A model generated the notes under the pieces. That model was not told where the DNA came from. It made no database searches and saw nothing but the letters and a program-made list of their open reading frames with translations. Shown piece after piece: positions 18,168-26,323 of a stretch of 64,000 bases of DNA. Location: assembly GCA_018828145.1 (NCBI GenBank), contig JAHJWO010000041.1, forward strand, positions 1 to 64,000. Reading direction: 5' to 3'. This DNA comes from Alphaproteobacteria bacterium (GTDB lineage Bacteria; Pseudomonadota; Alphaproteobacteria; Rhizobiales; Devosiaceae). A program made the translations under genes and the position numbers. Numbering within the stretch: position 1 is the first letter of the stretch; each line of letters begins with the position of its first letter.

Positions 18168-19241
18168 CTACAGCGCCCCTTCAGCCGCCATCTGCATGTA
18201 TTCTGCGGTGAAGCGCAGCTTCACATTGGCGCTGTCGCCCAGCACCGTGCCGTCGGGCAGCTCGATGCCGATGACGTCGGCCGAGGGGGCGCCGCTTCCG
18301 AGCAGGCCCTTGTCGAAGAGGAAGGTGCGCACCTTGTCCATGGTGGTGGCGAGATCGGGCGAGGTGGTGAAGGTCACGGCCTCGGCGGCGGTGGGGAAGA
18401 GCTTGGTGGCGGCGAGTTGGGCTTCAAAGCCGGCCTGGTCGGTGCCCGAGGCGGCGCCCATGGCCTCGCGCGCGGCGGCGCCTTCGGGCGTATCGGCCGT
18501 CATGATCGCCATGGTGTCATACCAGATGCCGACCAGCGCCTTGCCGAAATCGGGATTGGCCTCCAGCACCTCGGTATTGGCGACCATCATGTCGATGATC
18601 TCGCCGGGGATCTGGGCGCTGTCGAATACCTTGGTGGCGTCGGGGAGCGCCAGGATTTCCGAAACCATCGGGTTCCAGGTGACCATGGCGGTGACGTCGG
18701 CGGTCTGGAAGGCGCCGACCATGTCGGGATCGGAGGTATTGACGACGCTGACATCACGCTCGGTCATGCCGACGCTTTCGAGCGCCCGGGCGAGCAGGTA
18801 GTGCGACACCGAGAATTCGACGAGGTTGACCGACTGGCCGGCGATGGAAGCCAGGTCGCCCGCGCCCTTGAGGATGACCGCGTCATTGCCGGCCGAGAAA
18901 TCGCCGATGACCACGGCGGTGGTATCCACGCCACCGGCGGAGGGGATGGACAAGCCATCCATGTTGGTCAGCGTCACCGCGTCATAGGCGCCGGCGGTGT
19001 ACTGATTGATCGATTCCACATAGTCGTTGAACTGGGTGACCTCGATGGTAATGCCATACTGGTCGGCCCATTTCTGGACGATGCCGGCGTCGGCGGCGTA
19101 GCCCCAGGGCATCCAGCCGACATAGATCGACCAGGCGACCTTGAAATCGGTCTTGGCCTGGGCCAGCGCCAAGCTGGATGTGCCGGTGGCGAGGGCCATC
19201 GAGAGGGCGGCTACGGTTGCAATCCTGGTCAGAAACGTCAT
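18168..19241 (-). CDS. ABC transporter substrate-binding protein, guanidine importer
   Basis: 357-aa periplasmic binding protein of the NitT/TauT (SsuA-like) fold. Sec signal peptide MTFLTRIATVAALSMALATG with cleavage after the following LALA, before QAKTDFK. The mature start DFKVAWSIYVGWMPWGYAAD and NDYVESINQYTAGAYDA are typical of the proteins annotated as urea carboxylase-related binding proteins. The ATG at 19241 is preceded by AAGGGG. It is the first gene after the guanidine-I riboswitch and terminator, so its expression should depend directly on guanidine. Confidence 0.88.
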   Translation of the reverse strand: MTFLTRIATVAALSMALATGTSSLALAQAKTDFKVAWSIYVGWMPWGYAADAGIVQKWADQYGITIEVTQFNDYVESINQYTAGAYDAVTLTNMDGLSIPSAGGVDTTAVVIGDFSAGNDAVILKGAGDLASIAGQSVNLVEFSVSHYLLARALESVGMTERDVSVVNTSDPDMVGAFQTADVTAMVTWNPMVSEILALPDATKVFDSAQIPGEIIDMMVANTEVLEANPDFGKALVGIWYDTMAIMTADTPEGAAAREAMGAASGTDQAGFEAQLAATKLFPTAAEAVTFTTSPDLATTMDKVRTFLFDKGLLGSGAPSADVIGIELPDGTVLGDSANVKLRFTAEYMQMAAEGAL

Positions 19242-19264
19242 CTCAATTCCCCTTTGCGTTCTCA

Positions 19265-19303
19265 CAAAAAGGGATTGGGCAGAAACCATCGCGCCAATCC
19301 CTT
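19265..19303 (-). terminator. intrinsic terminator of the guanidine riboswitch
   Basis: Minus-strand 10-bp stem AAGGGATTGG/CCAATCCCTT (arms 19303-19294 and 19278-19269) with a 15-nt loop, followed by a T-run (A tract at 19266-19270 on the plus strand). It lies about 10 nt after the aptamer and about 25 nt before the first gene, the position expected of an expression platform. Confidence 0.85.
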
Positions 19304-19311
19304 GGCTATCG

Positions 19312-19416
19312 AGGTCTCCCGGGCTTTTGTCCCGCCGTGCGTCCGGCCGGATGTCTCCCGCCCGGTGGCAGCTCTCGGACCAGACGCGCCGTGCAGCGCC
19401 GGAACCCTAGCTCCTT
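19312..19416 (-). promoter_or_regulatory. guanidine-I (ykkC) riboswitch aptamer
   Basis: Minus strand carries the guanidine-I consensus blocks in order: GAGCTAGGGTTCCGGC (19413-19398), CTGGTCCGAGAGC (just after), and CACGGCGGGACAAAAG followed by CCCGGGAGA (ending near 19313). The invariant CUAGGGUUCCG, CUGGUCCGAGAG and AAAAGCCCGGGAGA segments match the class without an obvious gap. Guanidine binding is expected to relieve the terminator that follows and switch on the operon. This is the strongest single clue to the pathway. Confidence 0.95.
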
Positions 19417-19742
19417 ACTCGGTTCAGAAGGAGCAAGCGGCGTGCCAATTGGAAAGGCGAGCGGAATCAATGATTTACGGATATAACGCCGCGACGCAAC
19501 TGCGCAATATCTGGGCAAGGCGATGCAGTTCGGCTAAAATTTGGGCAGGACTCCGGGACGCGGTCGGGCAGCGAAACCGTGGATTTCGGGGCGCTTCTGC
19601 GGTGCGGATGGTCTTGGTGCGCCGTGTTTTTGGTGGGAGGTGTCGATTCTGCAGCGGCCATGTATGCAAGGCGGCGTGGCCTGATCATTTATCAGGCAGA
19701 TGCGACCGGGACGGCAGCGGGGGCACATGGTAATGTGGGGAC
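19417..19742. other. non-coding stretch between riboswitch and tRNA-Gln
   Basis: About 325 nt with no recognisable gene on either strand. It should contain the promoter of the guanidine operon (minus strand) and the 3' region of tRNA-Gln. I could not assign -35/-10 elements with confidence. Confidence 0.5.
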
Positions 19743-19817
19743 TGGCTGGGGCGCCAGGATTCGAACCTGGGAATGCCGGTACCAAAAACCGGTGCCTTAC
19801 CGCTTGGCGACGCCCCA
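19743..19817 (-). tRNA. tRNA-Gln (UUG)
   Basis: 75-nt tRNA with encoded CCA. Acceptor stem TGGGGCG/CGCCCCA, D arm GCCAAGCGGTAAGGC, anticodon arm ACCGGTTTTTGGTACCGG with anticodon TTG, and TTCGAAT in the T loop. The sequence follows E. coli tRNA-Gln(UUG) closely. Confidence 0.95.
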
Positions 19818-19995
19818 ACTGGCGCGGTTCCTACACGGTTTGGAAGTGCTGCGCAACACGACCGCTGGCCCCGCAAAAAGCCGCTGCGAGACGCTTGAAC
19901 GGGATGGCAAGCGCGGCTATAACCCGCCCCATCGCGACGGGCAGCGATCGCATGAAAATGCGGCGCCGCCAACAAATCCCGTGTCGCCTTCCTGA

Positions 19996-20072
19996 CGGAG
20001 TATAGCGCAGCCTGGTAGCGCACCTGCTTCGGGAGCAGGGGGTCGAGTGTTCGAATCACTCTACTCCGACCA
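19996..20072 (+). tRNA. tRNA-Pro (CGG)
   Basis: 77-nt tRNA with encoded CCA. Acceptor stem CGGAGTA/TACTCCG, D loop with GCCTGGTAGC, anticodon arm CTGCTTCGGGAGCAG giving anticodon CGG, and GTTCGAATC T loop. Oriented divergently from tRNA-Gln and followed by a terminator. Confidence 0.95.
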
Positions 20073-20075
20073 ATC

Positions 20076-20106
20076 AAGCCCGGCCTCTCGCGAGGTCGGG
20101 CTTTTT
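20076..20106 (+). terminator. intrinsic terminator of tRNA-Pro
   Basis: 12-bp stem AAGCCCGGCCTC/GAGGTCGGGCTT (one G-T wobble) with TCGC loop, followed by TTTTTT. It begins 4 nt after the CCA end. Confidence 0.9.
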
Positions 20107-20146
20107 TACACCGACAGGGTTGATGGTCAGACAGGAATTCTGGGGC

Positions 20147-20203
20147 TGCTTCGCGCCCCATTCCGGCCGTTCAGACAGCCTGAGCGATTTCCTAAAAGCA
20201 GCC
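20147..20203. repeat. degenerate intergenic repeat, copy A
   Basis: Block GCGCCCCATTCCGGCCGTTC followed about 16 nt later by GATTTCCTAAAAGCAGCC. The same two-block pattern recurs near 23.9, 24.0, 33.6, 34.5 and 35.15 kb and nowhere else in the window. It lies about 40 nt after the tRNA-Pro terminator. Confidence 0.65.
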
Positions 20204-20332
20204 ACTTCGTCTAGATCGCGAGAATGACAAAAGGGCAAGAACCAAGCGAATACCCGACCACCCTCTCGACTGCCAAATGGACTGACCGGGGCTTCGGGCG
20301 CGGCCTCTTGGGCTGCGCCGAAGGTGGTCCTT

Positions 20333-20812
20333 CTACTCCTGCAGCGCTACGGCGCCGGCAGGGACGGTGCGGACGGATCGGTCGCCGCTCTCCATACAGC
20401 CTCGACGACATCGGACGGCAGCGTCTGTGCCGCTCCCGCGTGCGCATAGTGGAGATGACGCCATTGGCGAAATCCGAATAGGCCCACGGGAAACCGCCCT
20501 TCGCCGTCAGCAGCGCCATTGCATTTCTGCCAAAGCTGGTATCCGGCGCGGCTCCAGACAGCACGATCTTGACCGTAATCCCGAGCGGGGCAAGTTCGAT
20601 TGCCAGGGACTGCGTGAAAGCATGGTCACACTCTATGTCACCTTGATGATGAGCCCCACACCACGTTCCCAGAATTGGGGCAGGACCGCGCGAACCATGC
20701 GCATGGTGCCGATGGTTTTGGTCTCGAAGATTGACTGGGCCACATCGATCGGCGTTCCCTCAAGTGCATTGAGCCAGCCGATGCCGGCGTTGTTGACCAG
20801 CACAGCTATTTC
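20333..20812 (-). pseudogene. broken SDR oxidoreductase gene
   Basis: Minus-strand reading gives VLVNNAGIGWLNALEGTPID and TIGTMRMVRAVLPQF, then a stop. After a loss of roughly 60 nt covering the catalytic YTASK region it resumes with HAFTQSLAIELAPLGITVK and SGAAPDTSFGRNAMALL, then shifts frame to AAQTLPSDVVEAVWRAATD and again to PAGAVALQE with a final stop. The N-terminal Rossmann part is missing. It is clearly related to the intact SDR at 25165-25914, which has LVNNAGAGMMAALEG and FGTMAMTQAVLPGF in the same places. Confidence 0.85.
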
Positions 20813-20897
20813 TCAAAGGCTCCGCGAACGGCGGAATGCGATTGCATTTGCGCGGGTGAGGGGGCAGGAACATCGTCTTTATAGAAAGCACGTGACC

Positions 20898-21047
20898 ATG
20901 GCCCGCACCCCGAACTACAATTTCGAGCGTCAAGAACGCGAACGGGTGAAAAAACAGAAGACTGCGGCGCGGGCGGAGGCCAAGCTCAAGCTTCCGGTCG
21001 AGGAAACCAAATCTGACACTCCTCATGACACGCCGACGGAAGATTGA
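20898..21047 (+). CDS. small basic protein (49 aa)
   Basis: Short charged protein beginning MARTPNYNFERQERERVKKQ with a Lys/Ala-rich middle and an acidic, Thr-rich tail. Proteins starting MARTPNY-FE--ER are common small conserved hypotheticals in alphaproteobacteria as I recall; no function is known to me. The ATG at 20898 gives the conserved N-terminus; a longer in-frame start would run through the broken SDR gene. It ends 45 nt before rsgA. Confidence 0.65.
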   Translation: MARTPNYNFERQERERVKKQKTAARAEAKLKLPVEETKSDTPHDTPTED

Positions 21048-21091
21048 ATGCGCTTAGCTCCTGACAGTCTGCTGATGGCTGGCCTAGCGCG

Positions 21092-22081
21092 GTGGACGAT
21101 GTGGCCCCTGCCCCGCAGCAAACGGACGAAGATATCCGCCAACTTGGCTGGACCGTTTTTTTCGAGGATCAGCTGGACGGCGAGGAAGCCGAGTTGGCGC
21201 GGCTGCGCATCGATGCGGTGCATCGGCGGCGGCTGACGGGTCTTGGCAAAACCGGGCAGGTGGAGATCGAACTGCCGCCCAATACCAATACCGGCGACTT
21301 TGCGGTCGGCGATTGGGTTTTGGCCAATCCAGGCTCGTTTTTGCTTGAGCGCCGACTGGCCCGTAGAACCCTGTTGCAACGCGGCGCGGAAGGCAGGAAG
21401 CCGATCCAGCTGGTGGCGGCGAACGTCGATACCCTGTTTATCGTGGCCTCCTGCAACGCAGATTTCAACCTGGCGCGGCTCGAGCGCTATTTGGCTTTCG
21501 CTAATGATGCCGGAACCGAGCCGGTCATCGTCCTGACCAAAGCAGACCTGGTCAACGATGCGGCGATATTCGAGCAGCAAGCATCTGCGCTTCAGCGCGG
21601 TCTGGCCGTCATTTTGTTGAACGCTCGCCTGGCAGAAGGGGCGAAAGTCTTGCAGCCGTGGTGCGGTTCGGGATCGACAGTCGCACTGGTCGGCTCCTCC
21701 GGCGTGGGTAAATCCACACTGGTGAATACTCTTGTCGGCGCAAGGGGAAGCGAACCGCAACAAACCGGCGCAGTGCGAGCGGGCGACGCCAAGGGGCGTC
21801 ACACGACTACGTCACGATCGCTGCATGCAATGGCCGGGGGAGGCTGGGTTATCGACACGCCCGGCGTCAGAAGCCTACACCTTAAGGATGTGGGGCAAGG
21901 GATCGACATGCTGTTTTCCGAAATCACGGAACTCGCTCCCCAATGCAAGTTCCGCAACTGTACCCATGATCACGAACCCGGATGCGCCGTGCTATCGGCA
22001 GTGGCCTCAGGAACGCTTGATCCCGAGCGACTGGAACGTTGGAGAAAACTTCAGACGGAGAGCCGAAGCGGCTCAGCGTAA
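21092..22081 (+). CDS. rsgA: ribosome small subunit-dependent GTPase A
   Basis: Circularly permuted GTPase that helps late 30S maturation. 329 aa with an N-terminal OB fold, then in permuted order TKAD (149-152), Walker A GSSGVGKST (201-209), the TTT of RHTTTS (238-240), and DTPG (255-258). The C-terminal zinc knuckle is intact (Cys285, Cys290, His292, Cys298). The start is GTG at 21092; no strong Shine-Dalgarno is seen. Housekeeping in type although it lies among accessory genes. Confidence 0.93.
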   Translation: MDDVAPAPQQTDEDIRQLGWTVFFEDQLDGEEAELARLRIDAVHRRRLTGLGKTGQVEIELPPNTNTGDFAVGDWVLANPGSFLLERRLARRTLLQRGAEGRKPIQLVAANVDTLFIVASCNADFNLARLERYLAFANDAGTEPVIVLTKADLVNDAAIFEQQASALQRGLAVILLNARLAEGAKVLQPWCGSGSTVALVGSSGVGKSTLVNTLVGARGSEPQQTGAVRAGDAKGRHTTTSRSLHAMAGGGWVIDTPGVRSLHLKDVGQGIDMLFSEITELAPQCKFRNCTHDHEPGCAVLSAVASGTLDPERLERWRKLQTESRSGSA

Positions 22082-22133
22082 GGCAAAGACCGGCGCAAGA
22101 CCACATCGGCAATCCGCAGTCGGGGAACGACCC

Positions 22134-22502
22134 TTAACGTTTGCGAGCCTTGCGTGCCGCATAGCGCCTGTCGCGCTCGGCTTTGCTCTGTGCTTCCGCA
22201 GCGGTTTGTGCCTCGGCACTCAAGGCCACCTCGGCTGCTTGGCTATTCAACGCGTTCGCTTCGGCTTGGGCGCTTGCTTCTTCGTCCGCAAGCAGTTGCT
22301 GCGCTTTGGCTTCCTTGGCGCGTTCTCGCTCAGCTTCGCGTGCTTCACGCGCCAGCGCCGCTGCAGCCTTCTCTTCATTCTTGCGGTCAAGCTGCGCCTG
22401 ATCAGGCACCGGTGCAGACCTGATGCGCTCCAACAATTGCTTCTTGGCGTTCAGAGACGTTTCGCGCCGCCCGGCAAAACTGCCGTCTTTGTCATACTTC
22501 AT
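22134..22502 (-). CDS. DUF6481 family protein
   Basis: 122-aa hydrophilic, Ala/Glu/Arg-rich protein that should form a long coiled coil from about residue 40 to 120. The N-terminus KDGSFAGRRETSLNAKKQLL and the C-terminal DRRYAARKARKR fit DUF6481 as I know the family. Function unknown. It converges on rsgA with about 50 nt between. Confidence 0.7.
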   Translation of the reverse strand: MKYDKDGSFAGRRETSLNAKKQLLERIRSAPVPDQAQLDRKNEEKAAAALAREAREAERERAKEAKAQQLLADEEASAQAEANALNSQAAEVALSAEAQTAAEAQSKAERDRRYAARKARKR

Positions 22503-22797
22503 CGCTCGGTCTCAAAGATGCGAGATTGTGGCCGATGCTTAGACCAACAAACCAGACTTGTCGCCTTTTGCGAGGACTCTGGCTTCAGTTTCTGAGGCTC
22601 GTATCCCTTCGGGATGGAAAGTTGCCGAGCAGCTTTGCGCCAGAACCAGCCGTTCGCAACGATCTGCCTCGCCAATCGCCAACATTCTAAGGGTGATCGT
22701 ACTCATCACCGAATTTACACATGCCGCTCCGATCGAGCGAGCGCGCGGCTTTGTGCGTCAGAGCCATCCAAAGGGAAGTGCTAAGTACAGCAGGCCT
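22503..22797. other. non-coding stretch
   Basis: About 295 nt with no convincing gene, repeat or RNA on either strand. Confidence 0.5.
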
Positions 22798-23598
22798 TCA
22801 CGGGACAATGCCGCGGCAAGCCCAGGCCACACTGGCGAAGGAACGCGGACCGTCTGGTCTGCCACACTCGTACGCATCGCGAACCGCGGCGGTCACTCGA
22901 TTGAGTTCCCCCGCTTCGAGTTGGCCAACAAACTTGCCAAGTGGCCCTTCACCAGCAGCGATGGGTGCCCAGAGGTCGTCGAAGTCTCGGTAGCCCATGC
23001 GTATCATCAGCTGCTCTTCGGCGACGTCCCTCAGCCCCTGGTCGACGAACGCTTGCTTCATTTCGCCGGGTTGCATCATGGGCTGAAAGACGTAGCGGTT
23101 GCGAAGCTGTCGGCCACCCTCCGAGAGCATTGCGACAGTGTCCACGATCATGCGCATCCCGGGCATGCCACCAAGATGGTCCCACACGACCGCCGCAACG
23201 ACGCCGCCTGGCCTGACGACCCGACGCATTTCTCTGATGGCCAACGGCGCGTCCGGCACAAAGTGCAAGACCAGCATCGCCATCGCTCGATCGAATGTCC
23301 GATCCCCAAATGGCAATGCAGTGGCGTCTGCCTGTTCTATCGTCACACGGGGATCGGTATTGCGCTGCCTCGCCGCCTCTACAAACGCCGGAGCGTAGTC
23401 GATGGCGCGGATCTCGCTCGGCTCGCCTCGCGCTGCGAGCTCAAATGTCAGGCTGCCCGTACCACAACCGACGTCGAGCAGTTTCTCACCGGCTGCGAGC
23501 CCCGCAAATTCGACGAATGCCGGTGCCAGCTTACGACTCCAGCGCCCCATGAGTTGCTCGTAGCCAGAGGCCTCGTGCACGGTGAATGTGGATGCCAT
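22798..23598 (-). CDS. class I SAM-dependent methyltransferase
   Basis: 266-aa Methyltransf_11-type enzyme. Motif I LLDVGCGTGSLTFEL, the acidic loop RAIDYAPAF, DATALPFGDRTFDRAMAMLV and the post-motif MRRVVRPGGVV are intact. The ATG at 23598 follows a GAGGAGAG Shine-Dalgarno and is preferred to longer in-frame starts. The C-terminal half is helical as in UbiE-like or small-molecule methyltransferases; the substrate cannot be told. It stands alone, flanked by repeat-rich non-coding DNA. Confidence 0.8.
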   Translation of the reverse strand: MASTFTVHEASGYEQLMGRWSRKLAPAFVEFAGLAAGEKLLDVGCGTGSLTFELAARGEPSEIRAIDYAPAFVEAARQRNTDPRVTIEQADATALPFGDRTFDRAMAMLVLHFVPDAPLAIREMRRVVRPGGVVAAVVWDHLGGMPGMRMIVDTVAMLSEGGRQLRNRYVFQPMMQPGEMKQAFVDQGLRDVAEEQLMIRMGYRDFDDLWAPIAAGEGPLGKFVGQLEAGELNRVTAAVRDAYECGRPDGPRSFASVAWACRGIVP

Positions 23599-24324
23599 CG
23601 TAAACTCTCCTCGGACTATCTCGAACGAGCTCAAGCAAGTTAGAACACGACACGCATCGCGCCAAGACGCGATTGCCGCCATCCCGTGTTGGCTGGATCG
23701 ACGATAATTGAGAGCCAGTACAGCGCGTTGGCATCTCGCTTGGACGTCCTGGCCGAGCGCCATTGGTGGCGCCGGGAGGCTCTCTGCGGACCGGCGGGCT
23801 AGTCTGGAGACTACTGCGCCAAGTTGTGGGATCGGCCCGTGTTCTTGCCCCGCTGGCCTTTGACGTCCGCTTGGGGGTTGGAAGCTGCCGGGCGGCGCGC
23901 CCCGTTCCGGCCGTTCGGGCAGTCATTTCGATTTCCTGAAAGCGGTCGGTCCGGTTAGCGTCACGCTCGCGACAATAAGGGGGTAGTAAGCGGTCAGTCC
24001 GGCCACGAGGTAACGACCGCTTCGCGCCCCATATCGGCCGTTCAGCCTGCGATTTCGAGTTCCCGAAAGCTGCCGGTCCGCTCTGGGCGCGCCAACGTCG
24101 AGAACGGGATGTTTCCAGTCCGACCGCTTTTGGGCGGAGCGCGGAAGCGGCCGTTCACGTGGTTGCTGTAAGTAGACCGCAACGCGCCACATTGCTGGTG
24201 TGACCTAAACGTCGAAATGTTGAAAGCCGACTCGATACTTACGCGCATGCATGGCGCAACGTTACGGGATGCCGGAGAATGTCCGTGCTTGGTGGCTCGT
24301 TTCCACTCCCCCATCGCGCTCAGA
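23599..24324. other. repeat-rich intergenic region (copies B, C, D)
   Basis: About 725 nt without a convincing gene. Three repeat copies are visible: B at 23895-23954 (CGCGCCCCGTTCCGGCCGTT ... GATTTCCTGAAAGCGGTCGG), C at 24013-24080 (GACCGCTTCGCGCCCCATAT ... GTTCCCGAAAGCTGCCGG), and D at 24121-24160 (CGACCGCTTTTGGGCGGAGC then GAAGCGGCCGTTCACG). The rest has only short, low-quality reading frames. Confidence 0.65.
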
Positions 24325-24951
24325 CTACCCTGCATTTCGGCTTCCGTAGCGCAGACCATCCAGCAGCAACATCACCATTCGCTCGGTGTGCGCCGCGCCA
24401 TCTTCACCTGATGCAGTGGACAGGTTCCCAATCCCGCGCAACAGGTCGTAGGACGCCACATCCGAGCGAACCTCGCCGGCATCTGCAGCGGCATTCAGTA
24501 GCATTGATAAAGCCGGCTCGAACCGGCTTCGGAAGTAGTCAGGCAAGCTGGCGAATGCTGAATCGCCGGAATGCAGTGCGGCGGCCAGTCCCTGCTTGGT
24601 AGACAAGAACTGCGTATAGAGCATGAGCCAGGCGGCAAGCGCCTCGACAGATCCATGCATGGCTGCAAGCAGGCCCGCCGCATCTGCACAGGCGTCGACC
24701 TCGCGCTTGAACACTGCTGCCACCAAGTCCGCGCGTGTAGGAAAGCGACGATAGAGCGTTGCCAGGCCCACCCCGGCTTGCGTCGCGATCTCCCTGATAG
24801 GGGCCTTGACCCCCGAACGGGCAAAAACAAGCTTCGCTGCCTCAAGAATGGCACCTTCGTTTTTGCGCGCGTCGACGCGCAGTCGTGGCGCGGATGCGTC
24901 GGCCTCATCCGCTTTGGACAAGGCGATCTTCTCTGGTGGTCTTAGCGTCAT
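24325..24951 (-). CDS. TetR/AcrR family transcriptional regulator
   Basis: 208-aa repressor-type regulator. The N-terminal helix-turn-helix is visible (REIATQAGVGLATLYRRFPT, about residues 53-72), followed by a helical ligand-binding domain. A 30-residue charged N-terminal arm precedes the DNA-binding part. It is divergent from the SDR gene at 25165, and the space between holds two copies of a 17-bp palindrome, so it most likely represses itself and the SDR gene. Ligand unknown. Confidence 0.9.
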   Translation of the reverse strand: MTLRPPEKIALSKADEADASAPRLRVDARKNEGAILEAAKLVFARSGVKAPIREIATQAGVGLATLYRRFPTRADLVAAVFKREVDACADAAGLLAAMHGSVEALAAWLMLYTQFLSTKQGLAAALHSGDSAFASLPDYFRSRFEPALSMLLNAAADAGEVRSDVASYDLLRGIGNLSTASGEDGAAHTERMVMLLLDGLRYGSRNAG

Positions 24952-24970
24952 TCGTTGAGGCTCTTGCTAA

Positions 24971-25014
24971 ACGGATCAATGATCCGTATATGCAGTACCG
25001 GATCATTGATCCGT
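24971..25014. promoter_or_regulatory. twin TetR operators
   Basis: Two 17-bp palindromes, ACGGATCAATGATCCGT (24971-24987) and CCGGATCATTGATCCGT (24998-25014), centres 27 bp apart, and together almost a larger inverted repeat. They begin 19 nt upstream of the TetR gene start and 150 nt upstream of the SDR start, the classical position for autorepression of a divergent pair. Confidence 0.85.
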
Positions 25015-25164
25015 TTATCGGTATTGGGTTTGCACTCCAATGTCCAGTTCAGTCTTCGACGCTTGCAAACAGCCGCAGGATGGCCGTTCGCACCGAGCGC
25101 AGGAAGGCCGTGCGACGACAATGGCCGCAGACTTTCTCACCCCTGTACCCACCTGAGTAGGTTC

Positions 25165-25914
25165 ATGAGCACAATTCTTATCACCGGCAGTTCGTCCGGT
25201 TTCGGACTGGAAACGGCCCGGTATTTTCTGGATCGGGACTGGACTGTCTTGTCCACGATGCGCACGCCCAATACGGATCTGCTGCCTCAATCCGAGCGTC
25301 TGCGCATCCTTGCGCTGGATGTGACGGACGCCGCCAGCATTGCCCGCACACTGGAGAAAGCAGGGCCGATCGACGCGCTCGTCAACAATGCCGGGGCAGG
25401 CATGATGGCCGCCCTTGAAGGCATCTCGATCCAGGCCGCGCGCCAACTCTTCGAGTTGAACACATTCGGCACCATGGCAATGACACAGGCTGTGCTGCCG
25501 GGCTTTCGCAAGCAAGGCTCCGGCGTGATTGTTAACCTGTCCTCGGCCGTAACTCTCAAGCCGCTACCCATGCTGTCAACCTATACGGCCAGCAAGGCGG
25601 CGGTGGAGGCCTTCAGCGAGGATCTCGCGCTGGAGCTCGAACAATTCGGCATTCGCGTGCGGTTGGTCCTTCCCGGTCGCTCGCCAGAAACCGCTTTCAG
25701 CGCGTCGGCGCGCGCCCGCTCGCTGGACGGTATACCAGAGGCTTATGCAGCCTGGGCGAAGCAGGTGTTCTCGGCTGCGCCGCAGCAACCGTCCGAAGTC
25801 ACAACGGCAAACGACGTGGCTAAAGCAGTCTGGCAGGCGGTAACCGATGCCAACTCACCATTCCGCATCCCGGCCGGCGCGGACGCGGTAACACTCGCCA
25901 CGCGGGCCGCATGA
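25165..25914 (+). CDS. SDR family oxidoreductase
   Basis: 249-aa short-chain dehydrogenase. Gly motif TGSSSGFG (residues 7-14), NNAG, catalytic Ser in NLSSAV and YTASK are intact. The Arg in STMRTPN after strand two suggests NADP(H). The ATG at 25165 starts the fold directly (MSTILITGSSSGFG); an earlier in-frame start at 24955 would translate through the operators. Likely regulated by the divergent TetR protein. Paralogue of the broken SDR gene near 20.5 kb. Substrate unknown. Confidence 0.87.
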   Translation: MSTILITGSSSGFGLETARYFLDRDWTVLSTMRTPNTDLLPQSERLRILALDVTDAASIARTLEKAGPIDALVNNAGAGMMAALEGISIQAARQLFELNTFGTMAMTQAVLPGFRKQGSGVIVNLSSAVTLKPLPMLSTYTASKAAVEAFSEDLALELEQFGIRVRLVLPGRSPETAFSASARARSLDGIPEAYAAWAKQVFSAAPQQPSEVTTANDVAKAVWQAVTDANSPFRIPAGADAVTLATRAA

Positions 25915-25957
25915 TACCGGAGGCCCCGGATGTACGTCCGGGGCCCCAACTTCACAC

Positions 25958-26212
25958 TCAGTCGGCAAGTGATCCGTTCGCTTCTTCGTCGAGCAACATC
26001 GCATTGGCGCCGGTTGCCGACAGACGTATGGCTGTGCCTTCGATGTCGGCGACAAGCCCACCAGGAATGTAATGGCTATGCCCCGCATGATCTCCAGCGG
26101 AAACAGGCTCAAGCTTGATCCGGCCGTCGACGACACCCGCCACCAAGCCGACATGGACCCCATCTGCGCCGATGACGCTCATTCCTGCTGTAATTCTCGA
26201 AAGCTCGCTCAT
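25958..26212 (-). CDS. DUF2171 family protein
   Basis: 84-aa PRC-barrel-like small protein. ITAGMSVIGADGVHVGLVAG and VDGRIKLEP match the DUF2171 pattern, where a short beta-barrel ends with a HYIPGGLVADI-type strand. The ATG at 26212 is preceded by AGGACGAC. No biochemical role is established for the family. Same strand as the alpha/beta hydrolase 110 nt upstream, so the two may share a transcript. Confidence 0.75.
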   Translation of the reverse strand: MSELSRITAGMSVIGADGVHVGLVAGVVDGRIKLEPVSAGDHAGHSHYIPGGLVADIEGTAIRLSATGANAMLLDEEANGSLAD

Positions 26213-26323
26213 TTGTCGTCCTGCATGTTGAGCCACCCGGATGGGTGGCGGTGTTTGATGGCTGGATGTGGCTTTGCCCCATTCTGCGGTCAGCGGCAGG
26301 AGGACAGCCATTGCCGTTCAGCC

